From Paenibacillus zeirhizosphaerae (lineage in GTDB: Bacteria; Bacillota; Bacilli; Paenibacillales; Paenibacillaceae), in NCBI RefSeq assembly GCF_030705605.1, contig NZ_JAPCKK010000014.1, positions 372,001-436,000 of the forward strand: DNA of 64,000 nucleotides, read 5' to 3'. The position numbers and the translations under genes were made by a program. The notes below the pieces were generated by a model that was not told the origin of the DNA, made no database searches, and saw only the letters and a program-made list of their open reading frames with translations. Below, piece by piece: positions 7,542 through 16,184 of the stretch (within the stretch, counting starts at the first letter, position 1; each line of letters opens with the position of its first letter).

Positions 7542-8265
7542 GCTGTCCCACTCCTTCGTACAGCAGCTCGGCCAGATGCATGACCCGGACGGGCTCGTTC
7601 CGGTAACGCAGATGACCGGCAATGTTCATCAGACAGGCCATATCCAGCCCGACAAGCACGGATGCCTCCGTCTCCAGGATGTGATCCGCTTTCTCCGTCA
7701 CCATCGCGCCCGATATATCAGGCATTTTTACAGCGAACGTCCCGCCGAAGCCACAGCAGTCCTCCGCGAATGGAAGCGGTACCACTTCAAGGCCTTGCAC
7801 GCAACCCAGCAGCTCCATCGGTTCGTCCCTGACACCGAGCAAGCGGCTGCCGTGACAGGATGGATGGTAGGTGACCTTATGCGGGAAAACTGCCCCTACA
7901 TCCGTCACACCCAGGACGCGCACCAGAAACTGTGTAAACTCATACGTCTTTTCTTCCAAACGCTGCGCCTTCTCCAGCCAACGGGGATCATCCTTGAACA
8001 GCTCTGGATAGTGATGAATCATATAAGTGCATGACCCTGAAGGAGAGATGACAAAATCGCTGTCATCAAAAGCCTCCAGCAGCGTTTTGGCAGCGGTTCG
8101 CGTCTCCTCCCAGTATCCACTGTTGTACGAGGGCTGTCCGCAGCAGGTCTGCACCCTTGGAAACTCCAGCCGAATCCCGTATCTGGCCAGCAGCCGCACC
8201 ATCGCTTCCCCGACCTGCGGGTATATGGCATCACTCAAACAAGTGATAAATAACGAAACCTTCAT
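7528..8265 (-). CDS. lutA: Lactate utilisation protein LutA (CCG-domain)
   Basis: 245 residues, first gene of lutABC, with AGAGGTGTGAGAAC before ATG. Two CCG domains are present, each with the signature cysteines: VQTCCGQPSYNSGY near residue 40 and CCGFGGTFAVKMPDISGAMV near residue 165, plus TYHPSCHGSRLLGV. These coordinate the heterodisulfide-reductase-type cluster typical of LutA/GlcF. A weak terminator lies between rhaR and this gene (8309-8339), so expression may come from read-through or from a promoter I could not identify in the 85-nt gap. No GntR-type lutR gene is adjacent. Confidence 0.94.
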   Translation of the reverse strand: MKVSLFITCLSDAIYPQVGEAMVRLLARYGIRLEFPRVQTCCGQPSYNSGYWEETRTAAKTLLEAFDDSDFVISPSGSCTYMIHHYPELFKDDPRWLEKAQRLEEKTYEFTQFLVRVLGVTDVGAVFPHKVTYHPSCHGSRLLGVRDEPMELLGCVQGLEVVPLPFAEDCCGFGGTFAVKMPDISGAMVTEKADHILETEASVLVGLDMACLMNIAGHLRYRNEPVRVMHLAELLYEGVGQHEHR

Positions 8266-8308
8266 GTTCTCACACCTCTTTTATAGATACGTCCCGAAAC
8301 GGAGAAAA

Positions 8309-8339
8309 AGCCAAACCCGAATCGTTCCGGGCTTGACTT
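8309..8339 (-). terminator. Terminator/attenuator between rhaR and lutA
   Basis: A 12-pair stem (8309-8320 with 8328-8339, two G-U pairs) with a 7-nt loop is followed on the minus strand by five T. It would partly or fully separate lutABC from the rha genes. Confidence 0.65.
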
Positions 8340-8350
8340 AAACGGTATGG

Positions 8351-9121
8351 CTATACTGTCGTCACGGGAATGGAAAGCTCGGCCAGCCCGGCCAGCGCCT
8401 TGTCCTCGATTCCCCGGTCCGTAATCATTCTGCCGACCTGCTTGAGGTCCATGACATGGGTGAAGGCCTGCTGCCCGAATTTACTAGCATCAGCCAGCAA
8501 AACCACCTGATCCGCAATATCCACCATTTTCTGCTTCACTCTGGCCTGAAGCTCATTGGATTCACTCACACCGCGGCTGAAATGCACGCCTTTGCAGGAA
8601 AGAAACAATTTATCTACGTAATAAGCTTCCAGGGAACGCTCAGCCAGGGGACCGACATAAGAAAGGGAACGCTTGGCCAGCAAGCCGCCTGTGGAGATGA
8701 CATCAATCTTCTCCTTGCCGCTCAGCTCCGTCGCCACCCGAATCGAATTTGTCAGCACGGTTAGCGGAACATCAGGCAGTCGCGCCGCCATATACCACGC
8801 CGTAGAGCTCGCATCCAGCAGGATGCGGTCATTCGGCTGGATCAGCTTCACCGCTTCCTCCGCGATACGGCGCTTCTCCTCCGCATGCATAATCTCGCGT
8901 TCCGAAAAAGGAAGCTCAGGCTGCTCATCCTTCACACTAACCGCGCCGCCATGCGAACGGCGCAATCTGCCCGCCTCCTCCAGCCGGTCGAGATCCCTGC
9001 GGATCGTCTCCTCTGTCACCTCGCAAAGTGCGCTCAACTCAGATACCCGGATACTCCCTCTCTCATTGACCAACTGTACTATTTTCTCATATCGTTCTGC
9101 GACCAGCATGCTACTCTTCAC
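8351..9121 (-). CDS. rhaR: DeoR-family transcriptional regulator, likely RhaR
   Basis: Up to 256 residues; the frame begins at GTG 9121, but ATG 9109 (MLVAERYEKIV) is an equally good start. The N-terminal winged HTH is typical DeoR: RYEKIVQLVNERGSI, then VTEETIRRDLDRLEEAGRLRRSHGGA. The C-terminal part is the sugar-phosphate-sensing DeoRC domain, including DRILLDASSTAWYMA, VLTNSIRVA and FLSCKGVHFSRGVSE. Its gene starts about 10 nt after rhaB, so it is co-transcribed with the rhamnose genes, as YulB/RhaR is in Bacillus subtilis. It probably represses the operon until L-rhamnulose 1-phosphate binds (family-based inference). Direct repeats upstream of rhaEW (14091-14126) are the natural operator candidate. 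Confidence 0.85.
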   Translation of the reverse strand: MKSSMLVAERYEKIVQLVNERGSIRVSELSALCEVTEETIRRDLDRLEEAGRLRRSHGGAVSVKDEQPELPFSEREIMHAEEKRRIAEEAVKLIQPNDRILLDASSTAWYMAARLPDVPLTVLTNSIRVATELSGKEKIDVISTGGLLAKRSLSYVGPLAERSLEAYYVDKLFLSCKGVHFSRGVSESNELQARVKQKMVDIADQVVLLADASKFGQQAFTHVMDLKQVGRMITDRGIEDKALAGLAELSIPVTTV

Positions 9122-9130
9122 TCCAAACCG

Positions 9131-10603
9131 TTAATCTGCAAGCCCTGCGATCTGCCGGAACCGGCCGTATGCATCTTCCCACGCTTCCCTGTCGGAGGGC
9201 TCATAGGTCGTCATCGGGAAAGAACTGCGGATCACCTGCCGCGCCTCCCATATGTCAGAGAAAACACCCTGAGCGATCCATTGCACTGCCAAATTGCCGA
9301 TGGCGCTTCCTTCCGCCGGACCGGCCCACACCGGCTTGCCAACAGAATCGGCCGTCCATTGGCAGAGCAGTGCATTATTGATGCCCCCGCCCACCATATG
9401 CAGGCCGTTAAAACGCTGGTTAGACAGCTTCTCCGTTAGCTCCAATATATATCGATATTTCAAAGCCAGGCTTTCAAATATGCAACGAGCTAATTCGCCT
9501 GGTCCGTCCGGAAGCTGCTGCTCTGTTTTCCGGCAGTACTGCCGGATGCGTGACCTCATATCTCCCGCGTGCAAAAACAATTCATCATCAGGATCAATAA
9601 AGGCGGCGAAAGCAGGAGCCTCTTCTGCTAAACGGACTATTTCGGTAAAGGAGTATTCAACTCCTGCACGCTCCCATTCTCTTTTCAATTCCTGAACGAT
9701 CCAGAGTCCCATAATGTTCTTCAGCAAACGGAAGCTGCGTCCTATGCCGCCTTCATTGGTAAAGTTAAAGCGCAGCGTCTCTTCGTTGATTACGGGACGT
9801 TCCACCTCCGTCCCCATCAGGGACCAGGTGCCACAGCTTAGATAAGCAAATGAGCGATCAAGTGCAGGAACGGCGGCCACAGCGGAGGCTGTATCATGCT
9901 CGGCAACGGCAAGCACAGGAATGGAAGGGACGCCGAGATCTGTCATGACAGAGGATCGTATTCTTCCGGCTTCCGTTCCGGGGTCCGCCACTCTGTCAAA
10001 CCAGGAGTCTGATACTCCGACACGTTGGATCAGCTCCCTATCCCAGTCACCCGTAACCGGGTTATACAGTTGGGTGCTGGTGGCATTCGTAAACTCATTC
10101 AGCATCTCGCCGGTCAGGAAATAGCGGAGCAAATCCGGAATCATCAGAAACCGGGACGCTTCCTTCAACAGAGGAGAATCTGCCTGCTTCATCGCCGCCA
10201 ACTGATAAATCGTATTAAAGGGAAGAAACTGAATGCCTGTTCTTTGGAAGATATACTCCTTGGGAATCGATTGGAACATGCTCTCCATAACCCCATGGGT
10301 GTGCCGGTCACGGTAATGATATGGATTGCCCAGCAGCTCCCCGTTTTGGCCGATCAGCCCAAAGTCTACAGCCCAGGAGTCGATGGCAAGGCTTTGCAGC
10401 TCCGCTCTCAGATGCTTCGTCTTCAGCAGCCCCTGCTTGATTTCATGATAAAGCCGCAAAATGTCCCACTGCAGCCGCTCTCCGACTTTTACAGGCTCAT
10501 TGGAGAAGCGGTGAACCTCCTCCACCTCGATCTTCGAATGGGTCAGGCGGCCAAGTAGCGCTCTGCCGCTGCTCGCCCCCAGGTCGTAGGCCAGCACGTT
10601 CAC
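9131..10603 (-). CDS. rhaB: Rhamnulokinase
   Basis: 490 residues with a GTG start that overlaps the rhaI stop by 4 nt (GTGA), GGAGG 9 nt upstream. It is a FGGY/ASKHA sugar kinase: phosphate-binding loop AYDLGASSGRALLG at the N-terminus, SLAIDSWAVDFGLI near residue 70, AVAEHDTASAVAAVPA and the second phosphate loop YLSCGTWSLMGTE near residue 260, and HMVGGGINNALLCQ near residue 405. It phosphorylates L-rhamnulose to L-rhamnulose 1-phosphate using ATP in the cytoplasm. Its place between the isomerase and the regulator supports RhaB rather than another FGGY kinase. Confidence 0.95.
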   Translation of the reverse strand: MNVLAYDLGASSGRALLGRLTHSKIEVEEVHRFSNEPVKVGERLQWDILRLYHEIKQGLLKTKHLRAELQSLAIDSWAVDFGLIGQNGELLGNPYHYRDRHTHGVMESMFQSIPKEYIFQRTGIQFLPFNTIYQLAAMKQADSPLLKEASRFLMIPDLLRYFLTGEMLNEFTNATSTQLYNPVTGDWDRELIQRVGVSDSWFDRVADPGTEAGRIRSSVMTDLGVPSIPVLAVAEHDTASAVAAVPALDRSFAYLSCGTWSLMGTEVERPVINEETLRFNFTNEGGIGRSFRLLKNIMGLWIVQELKREWERAGVEYSFTEIVRLAEEAPAFAAFIDPDDELFLHAGDMRSRIRQYCRKTEQQLPDGPGELARCIFESLALKYRYILELTEKLSNQRFNGLHMVGGGINNALLCQWTADSVGKPVWAGPAEGSAIGNLAVQWIAQGVFSDIWEARQVIRSSFPMTTYEPSDREAWEDAYGRFRQIAGLAD

Positions 10604-11820
10604 CAGCTTGCGCCTCCTTTGCCTCTAGCCAGAATATCCTGCGCATAGCTCCCTGCGAGATAGGCCTTCATCGGATCAGTCGGCAGTCCCTGCTCTTCGC
10701 GCACCGCCTGCAGCAGCGGGGTTACGTCAAATTCGAAGGCTCTGCGCACCGCGTCCTCCGCGCCCAATACGTCGCCCCGTCCTGCCGCCTCTGCCACCTC
10801 GTCATGATGGATCAGCAACGCCTTGGCATATTGAGTCTGCACATTCAGCACAGAGCGGATCATCGCCGGAATTTTTTGTTCAATATTATGTGATTGGTCG
10901 ATCATGTACGCGATGCTGTCCACCGTGCTCTGTATTGCCGCATTCTCATCATTGGCCGCGTTCAGGATCTGATAGAAGATCAGAAACAGCTCATAAGGAT
11001 TCACCGAACCCACGATCAAGTCGTCGTCCGCATACTTATAGCTGTTGAAATGGAAGCCGCCGAGCCTCTGCTCATCAATCAGGTAAGCGACGATATGCTC
11101 GATGTTCGCGCCTGGCAGATGATGCCCGGTGTCCACCAGCACCGCCGCCTGCGGTCCTAGCTTGACGGCATAATTATAAGCCATGCCCCAATCAGCGATG
11201 TCCGTATGATAAAACGCCGGTTCAAACGCTTTGTATTCAATCAGCATTCGCATATCGGGTGTAAGCGCTTTATACATTTCGCTCAGTGCGTCCAGCATCC
11301 AGCGCTTGCGGCGCCGGATATCTCCCTGCCCCGGATAGTTCGTGCCGTCCGCAAACCACAGGCTTAAATCCCGCGAGCCCGTCTCCTTGGCGATATCCAC
11401 ACACTCCAGCAGATGACCAATCGCTTTGCGGCGAATCGCCTCGTCGGTATGGGTCACGCTGCCCAGCATATAATCATCGTCCTGGAACAGATTCGGGTTT
11501 ACCGCCCCGATGCGCAGCCCCAGACTTTCCGCATGGCTGCGCAGCTTGCCGTAGTCCTCCACCTTATCCCACGGAATATGGATCGCTACCGACGGGCACA
11601 GGCCGGTAACCTTATGCACCTGCGCGGCATCCTCCAGCTTCTCGAACGGATTTCTCGGCACTCCTGTTTTTTGAAAAACCTTAAAACGTGTGCCGGAATC
11701 CCCATATCCCCAGGAAGGGGTTTCAATTTTGAGCTCTTTTAACCGGTTTTTTACTTCATCAAGACGGATGCCTCGTGCCTGCTGCTGCTGCTCAAACAAG
11801 GCGTAAGCTTTGTCACTCAT
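10600..11820 (-). CDS. rhaI: L-rhamnose isomerase (RhaI type)
   Basis: 406 residues, ATG with AGGGGG 7 nt upstream. The sequence follows the Pseudomonas stutzeri-type L-rhamnose isomerase (TIM barrel), not the E. coli RhaA type: SWGYGDSGTRFKVF near the start, LWFADGTNYPGQGDI near residue 155, LIEYKAFEPAFYHTDIADWG near residue 210, VLVDTGHHLPGANIE near 245 and GGFHFNSYKYADDDL near 270, which supply the metal-binding Glu, Asp and His residues. It converts L-rhamnose to L-rhamnulose. It is translationally coupled to rhaB. A 31-nt hairpin (11864-11895) separates it from rhaEW. Confidence 0.94.
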   Translation of the reverse strand: MSDKAYALFEQQQQARGIRLDEVKNRLKELKIETPSWGYGDSGTRFKVFQKTGVPRNPFEKLEDAAQVHKVTGLCPSVAIHIPWDKVEDYGKLRSHAESLGLRIGAVNPNLFQDDDYMLGSVTHTDEAIRRKAIGHLLECVDIAKETGSRDLSLWFADGTNYPGQGDIRRRKRWMLDALSEMYKALTPDMRMLIEYKAFEPAFYHTDIADWGMAYNYAVKLGPQAAVLVDTGHHLPGANIEHIVAYLIDEQRLGGFHFNSYKYADDDLIVGSVNPYELFLIFYQILNAANDENAAIQSTVDSIAYMIDQSHNIEQKIPAMIRSVLNVQTQYAKALLIHHDEVAEAAGRGDVLGAEDAVRRAFEFDVTPLLQAVREEQGLPTDPMKAYLAGSYAQDILARGKGGASW

Positions 11821-11863
11821 ACAGAATCCCCCTGAATCTTAGAAATAGTAAAGCCAAATTTAG

Positions 11864-11895
11864 GCGGCTTCAACACTGTCATTTTCTGAAGCCGC
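11864..11895 (-). other. Intercistronic hairpin between rhaEW and rhaI
   Basis: GCGGCTTC pairs exactly with GAAGCCGC around a 16-nt loop. No T-run follows, so it is more likely an mRNA-processing or stability element than a terminator. Confidence 0.4.
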
Positions 11896-11936
11896 TGTAC
11901 AAGATACGCACCGCTCGACTGTGAACTTGTTCCCGC

Positions 11937-14006
11937 TCAGCGGGTAAACGCCGCTGGCACGCCGCCATCAATGGTCAGCATACAGCCGGTGGTCTTCTCC
12001 GCTTTGGAGGAGGCAAAGAAGGCAATGCCCTCCGCAATATCCCGCGGATAAATATTGACCAGCAGTGTCGTCCGCTTCCGGTAATGCTCTTCAAGCTGAT
12101 CGGGCTCGATCCCATAAGCCGCGGCCCGCTCATTACGCCAATTGGAATTCCAGATGGCGGAACCCTGCAGGATAGCATCAGGCAAAATCGTATTCACCCG
12201 GATGCCATATTCGCCCCCCTCCGCGGCAATACAGCGGGCCAGATGCGCCTCCAGCGCTTTGACAGAGCTGTATGCAGTCACATTTTTACCTGCGTATACG
12301 GAGTTTTTGGAGCCTACGAACACCATGCTACCGCCCAACGTCTGCTCCTTCATCAGCTTGAACGCCTCGCGCGCCACCAGAAAATATCCGGTGCCCAGCA
12401 CATTGATATTCAGGCTCCATTCCTTCAGAGACGTTTCATCAAACGGGCTAGAGGTGGCCAGCCCCGCATTATTGACGATAATATCCACACCGCCGTAATT
12501 CAACGAGGCCTCTGCATAAGCAGCCTTCACCTGTTCCTCATCCGTAACGTCCATTTTAACGGCAAGCGCTCTCATTTCACCGTGTCTAGCGTTTATTTCG
12601 GCCGCCACCTGCTCGGCTCCCTCCAGATTGAGGTCGGCCAGCACAACATGCGCCCCTTCCTCGACAAACCGGCGTCCGGTTTCACTGCCAATGCCCCCGG
12701 CTCCCCCCGTGATAAAAGCAACCTTGCGGGAAAACTCCGCCTCAGCCGGTGCCAACGACAGCTTATACAGCTCCAGTGGCCAATATTCCACATTGTACGA
12801 TTCATTTTCGCTTAAGGAAACGAACCTGCCAAGCGCTGTTGCACCGCGCATAACCGCGATGGCCCGATGATACAAGGCGCCGCTGACTTTGGAGTTGACC
12901 CAGCTTTTGCCTGTGTTGATCATACCCAGACCTGGTATGAGGATGACACGCGGAGCGGCCTCGAACATGACGTCTCCTTCATTTTTGTTACGCTCAAAGT
13001 AGGCTTCATACTGCTCTTTATACGCCGCAATGCCTTCGGCCAGTAATGTTTTTAATCCTTCGGCATCTCCCGCGTCAGGGCTCCAGTTGATAAATAGAGG
13101 CACAACCTTGGTGTGCACAAGATGATCCGGACAGGCAGCTCCGACCTGCGAGAGCTCAGCCGCGTCCCGGCTGCACACGAACTGCAGCACATCCTCTTCA
13201 TCGTCAAAGGTCAGGATCATTTTCTTCTCATCACTGACCGCTCCGCGAACGGACGGCATAATCTGTCCGGCGATACGCTTGCGGTCCTCAGTTGACAATA
13301 CTGTATGCTTCCTGCCGCCAAATAGCTGCTGCTCGTTAATACGCGCTTCGATATAGCTTTCGGCTTCGTTGATGATCTGGATCGTTTTTACATAACATGC
13401 TTCGGAGGTATCTCCCCAGGTGACAAGCCCGTGTTTCTCCATCAATACCAGCTCGGCCTGTGGGTTATCCAGCACCCCTTGAGCAATCATTTTGGACAGT
13501 GTAAAACCGGGCCTTACATACGGAACCCATACGAACCGGTCACCGAAAATTTCCTGGGCAATCTCCCGTCCGTTGTCCGCGCAGCAGATGCTGATAATTG
13601 CGTCCGGATGTGTATGATCCACATGCTTAAATGGAAGAAAGGCGTGTAAAAGCGTCTCAATCGATGCCCGCGGATGCTTGGCATCCACCATGCAGTTAGC
13701 CAGGTAAGCAACCATCTCCTCATCGGACATTTCATCCCGCTCGAACAAAGGACGGATATCCTCCATACGCAGACCTGTAAAATTGCCGGCCTTCATGGTC
13801 GCCAAATCGGAGCCGCTTCCCTTGACATACATCACTTCCACTTCCCGGCCGCGAAAATCGCGAATGACCGTTTTGCTCGACGTGTTGCCGCCCCCCCAAT
13901 TGCATACCTGGCGGTCGGATCCGATCAGATTGGAACGGTAAACCAACTGCTCCAGTCCCTCCGGAATTTCGGATGCTTTAGATGCTTCCCATAAGCTCTG
14001 TACCAT
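11937..14006 (-). CDS. rhaEW: Bifunctional rhamnulose-1-phosphate aldolase / L-lactaldehyde dehydrogenase
   Basis: 689 residues from ATG 14006, selected because GGAGG lies 7 nt upstream (the frame opens at 14045). The N-terminal ~430 residues are a class II aldolase domain (VCNWGGGNTSSKTV, YVKGSGSDLATM, DHTHPDAIISICCAD with its metal-binding His pair, LVLMEKHGLVTWG). The C-terminal ~255 residues are a short-chain dehydrogenase (FITGGAGGIGSETGRRF, NNAGLATSSPFDE, YSSVKALEAHLAR with YxxxK, ending TIDGG). It splits L-rhamnulose 1-phosphate into dihydroxyacetone phosphate and L-lactaldehyde, then oxidises the latter to L-lactate. It is the first gene of the operon, behind the direct repeats at 14091-14126. 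Confidence 0.95.
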   Translation of the reverse strand: MVQSLWEASKASEIPEGLEQLVYRSNLIGSDRQVCNWGGGNTSSKTVIRDFRGREVEVMYVKGSGSDLATMKAGNFTGLRMEDIRPLFERDEMSDEEMVAYLANCMVDAKHPRASIETLLHAFLPFKHVDHTHPDAIISICCADNGREIAQEIFGDRFVWVPYVRPGFTLSKMIAQGVLDNPQAELVLMEKHGLVTWGDTSEACYVKTIQIINEAESYIEARINEQQLFGGRKHTVLSTEDRKRIAGQIMPSVRGAVSDEKKMILTFDDEEDVLQFVCSRDAAELSQVGAACPDHLVHTKVVPLFINWSPDAGDAEGLKTLLAEGIAAYKEQYEAYFERNKNEGDVMFEAAPRVILIPGLGMINTGKSWVNSKVSGALYHRAIAVMRGATALGRFVSLSENESYNVEYWPLELYKLSLAPAEAEFSRKVAFITGGAGGIGSETGRRFVEEGAHVVLADLNLEGAEQVAAEINARHGEMRALAVKMDVTDEEQVKAAYAEASLNYGGVDIIVNNAGLATSSPFDETSLKEWSLNINVLGTGYFLVAREAFKLMKEQTLGGSMVFVGSKNSVYAGKNVTAYSSVKALEAHLARCIAAEGGEYGIRVNTILPDAILQGSAIWNSNWRNERAAAYGIEPDQLEEHYRKRTTLLVNIYPRDIAEGIAFFASSKAEKTTGCMLTIDGGVPAAFTR

Positions 14007-14090
14007 AACTATACCTCCGAATATGTAATTTGTAATCGGTATCATTTCTTGTTATGACTATATCATCTTTGTTTTTGTTTGAAAATAGAT

Positions 14091-14126
14091 AATAACAAAA
14101 TAATTCAAAGAAATAACAAAATAATT
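14091..14126 (-). promoter_or_regulatory. rhaR operator: Direct repeats, candidate RhaR operator
   Basis: The 15-mer AATAACAAAATAATT occurs twice (14091-14105 and 14112-14126) at a 21-bp offset, two helical turns. The pair lies about 85 bp upstream of the rhaEW start; a TATAGT -10-like element sits between. DeoR-family repressors commonly bind direct repeats (family knowledge). Confidence 0.55.
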
Positions 14127-14130
14127 AAAC

Positions 14131-14182
14131 AAAAAAGCAAAGCTGCAGGATGCCGTAACCGGCAAAAGCAGCTTTGCTTTCA
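14131..14182 (-). terminator. Terminator of siderophore-uptake operon
   Basis: An AAAGCAAAGCTGC/GCAGCTTTGCTTT stem with an inner GCCGGTTACGGC loop runs on the minus strand into TTTTTTG. It follows the binding-protein gene (stop at 14198). Confidence 0.88.
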
Positions 14183-14197
14183 GAGTATAGCTCTGTT

Positions 14198-15142
14198 TTA
14201 TTTTGTAAACAGCTTTTCAGCATCATCCAACGCCATGCGATGGCCGAGCGAGGAATAATCGAGCCATTTTTGCCCGTCCAGAATGTAGACATGCTTATTC
14301 TTGACAGCCTTGAGTGTGCCCCACACCGGGTTTTTCTCAAGCTCCTCGAATTTGCTCTTCGCTTCTTCACCCTTGCTGATGATGACAAAAATGGCGTCCG
14401 CATCATAATCCGGCAGCACTTCCTGGGAAATAACCTGGTAAGGCTCGTCCGTGATTTGTTTTACCCCTTCAGGAGGCGTTAATTTGAGATCCTCATACAG
14501 GATAGGTCCGAGCGGGCGCTTCATGCCCATGACGCGCAGCTCCTTCGCCGTCATCCGGATTGCCATCACTTTAGCGTCTTCCCCAAGCTCACTGCGGATC
14601 ATCTGGCCTACCTCGTTCGCCTTTTTGTCATATTCCTCGATAAAAGTCTTCGCTTCCGCTTCCTTCCCTACAATCTGCGCAATACGGTTCAGATGGTCGC
14701 GCCACGTGCCTGAGTCCATGTCAATGCTGATGGTAGGCGCAATTTTTTCATAGCTGGCCAGATCCTTGCCCCCGAATTCTTGATCCACGTAAATGACGTC
14801 AGGCTTCAGCGCAAGCACAGATTCCATATCAGGATCAGCAGCTACTCCCAGCTTGGCAGTTCCATTCAGCCTATCAGCCACATGCGGCAGGAAGTCCTTC
14901 ACATCCCCACCAACAACAGATCCTGCCGGTTGAATGCCCAGCGCCAGCAAATTGTTTGTAATATGGATCGAAAGGGATGCAATAACAGCGTCTGCAGCAT
15001 GGGTTTCTGTCTCCGTTTCAGCAGCGGCACTCGAGTCGGCAGCGTTACCGTTGCTGGTGTTCTGGGACTGCGCTGGCTGGCCACAAGCGGCAAGCATAAG
15101 GATTAAAGTTAGACCCAACAGGGTCAGTAGCATTTTTTTCAT
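14198..15142 (-). CDS. Siderophore-binding lipoprotein (ABC importer)
   Basis: 314 residues, ATG with GGAGG about 12 nt upstream. Lipoprotein signal with lipobox LAAC; the mature protein starts at Cys-20 and has a Ser/Asn/Thr-rich linker to about residue 50. The body is a two-lobed FecB/FhuD-type periplasmic-binding fold (ITNNLLALGIQPAG, LALKPDVIYVDQEFGG, KIAPTISIDMDSGTW, DADAIFVIISKGE). It captures a ferric siderophore and hands it to the two permeases encoded just upstream. The substrate cannot be told from sequence. No ATPase is encoded here, so a shared ATPase such as YusV/FhuC must serve it (inference). It is the last gene of a Fur-boxed operon. Confidence 0.9.
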   Translation of the reverse strand: MKKMLLTLLGLTLILMLAACGQPAQSQNTSNGNAADSSAAAETETETHAADAVIASLSIHITNNLLALGIQPAGSVVGGDVKDFLPHVADRLNGTAKLGVAADPDMESVLALKPDVIYVDQEFGGKDLASYEKIAPTISIDMDSGTWRDHLNRIAQIVGKEAEAKTFIEEYDKKANEVGQMIRSELGEDAKVMAIRMTAKELRVMGMKRPLGPILYEDLKLTPPEGVKQITDEPYQVISQEVLPDYDADAIFVIISKGEEAKSKFEELEKNPVWGTLKAVKNKHVYILDGQKWLDYSSLGHRMALDDAEKLFTK

Positions 15143-15164
15143 GATGATTTATTTCCTCCGGTAA

Positions 15165-16184
15165 TTAAGATTTTGTCTTAAGCAGTAAGTATAAAAAATA
15201 GGGTCCCCCGATGGCGGCAACGACGACCCCGGCAGGGACAGCATTCGGCATGAATATGGAACGTCCTACCGTATCGGCGGTGACTAGAATCACCAGACCG
15301 GTAAGGGCGGATGCCGGCAGGAAGTGGGCATGCCGCGGTCCGGCAAGCCGTCTCGCAATATGGGGTGCAATCAGGCCGATGAAGCCTATGCTTCCCGTCA
15401 TAGCCACACTGGCGCAGGAAACGGCTACGGCCAGCATCAGCAGCACGATGCGGCTGCGGTTTACGAGACTGCCTACTCCTGAAGCCATTTCATCGCCCAG
15501 TGTGAAAAGGTCAAGCGTACGCGAACGGGCGTAGCACAGCGGAACCAGAATTACGATCCAGGGCAGCAGAGCCCATACATGAATCCAGTCCCTCCCCCAT
15601 ACACTGCCTGCCAGCCAGCGTGCGGTGAAGGAATAGGTATCCTCATCCAGCCTTAAAGACAAGAATAGTGTGACGGCGCTGATTCCCGCCTCGATGGCTA
15701 TCCCTACAAGCAGCAGACGTATCGGGACAAGGCCTTTGAACCTGTCGTAAGCCAGCAGCACAATAACTACGGCGGTCAGCACGCCGGCGGCAAAGGTAAA
15801 CAGCGGAATTAGCAGCGCTGCCGGGCCTTCCATCGTCCTGAAGAAGGAGACAAACACAATGAGGCCGAAAGCAGCCCCTGCGTTAAGACCCAGAATGCCC
15901 GGGTCCGCCAGCGAGTTGCGCGATATCCCCTGCAGTACGGCCCCAGCCGTACCGAGTCCAATCCCGGCCAGCATCGTAACCAGGATGCGCGGCAGCCTGT
16001 ACTCGAACAGCACCAACTGCTCCGTCTCTGTTCCTCCACCGAACAGAACGTGAAACACTTCCAACGGAGAGATACGGATCGTACCCGTATTCAAGCTGAT
16101 CATGATAACGATCAATGAGGTTAACAGCAGGAGCAGGCACACCGCCACCGCTTTGAAGGTCCTCCGCTTTTCCACATGCCTCAT
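15165..16184 (-). CDS. FecCD-family iron-siderophore permease (second)
   Basis: 339 residues, ATG immediately after the upstream permease stop, with GGAGGGAG 9 nt before. About ten hydrophobic spans fit the BtuC/FecCD fold. Family marks include LPRILVTMLAGIGLGTAGAVLQGISRNSLADPGILG near residue 65 (the coupling region follows) and GFIGLIAPHIARRLAGPRHA near residue 270. It pairs with the permease at 16185-17189 to form the membrane channel for ferric siderophore import. In the order permease-permease-binding protein it resembles yfiZ-yfhA or feuABC loci of Bacillus, but I cannot choose between them. Confidence 0.92.
   Translation of the reverse strand: MRHVEKRRTFKAVAVCLLLLLTSLIVIMISLNTGTIRISPLEVFHVLFGGGTETEQLVLFEYRLPRILVTMLAGIGLGTAGAVLQGISRNSLADPGILGLNAGAAFGLIVFVSFFRTMEGPAALLIPLFTFAAGVLTAVVIVLLAYDRFKGLVPIRLLLVGIAIEAGISAVTLFLSLRLDEDTYSFTARWLAGSVWGRDWIHVWALLPWIVILVPLCYARSRTLDLFTLGDEMASGVGSLVNRSRIVLLMLAVAVSCASVAMTGSIGFIGLIAPHIARRLAGPRHAHFLPASALTGLVILVTADTVGRSIFMPNAVPAGVVVAAIGGPYFLYLLLKTKS

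Noticed and set aside
12084..12815. 243-codon plus-strand frame
   Set aside because: Antisense to the dehydrogenase part of rhaEW, no start signal.
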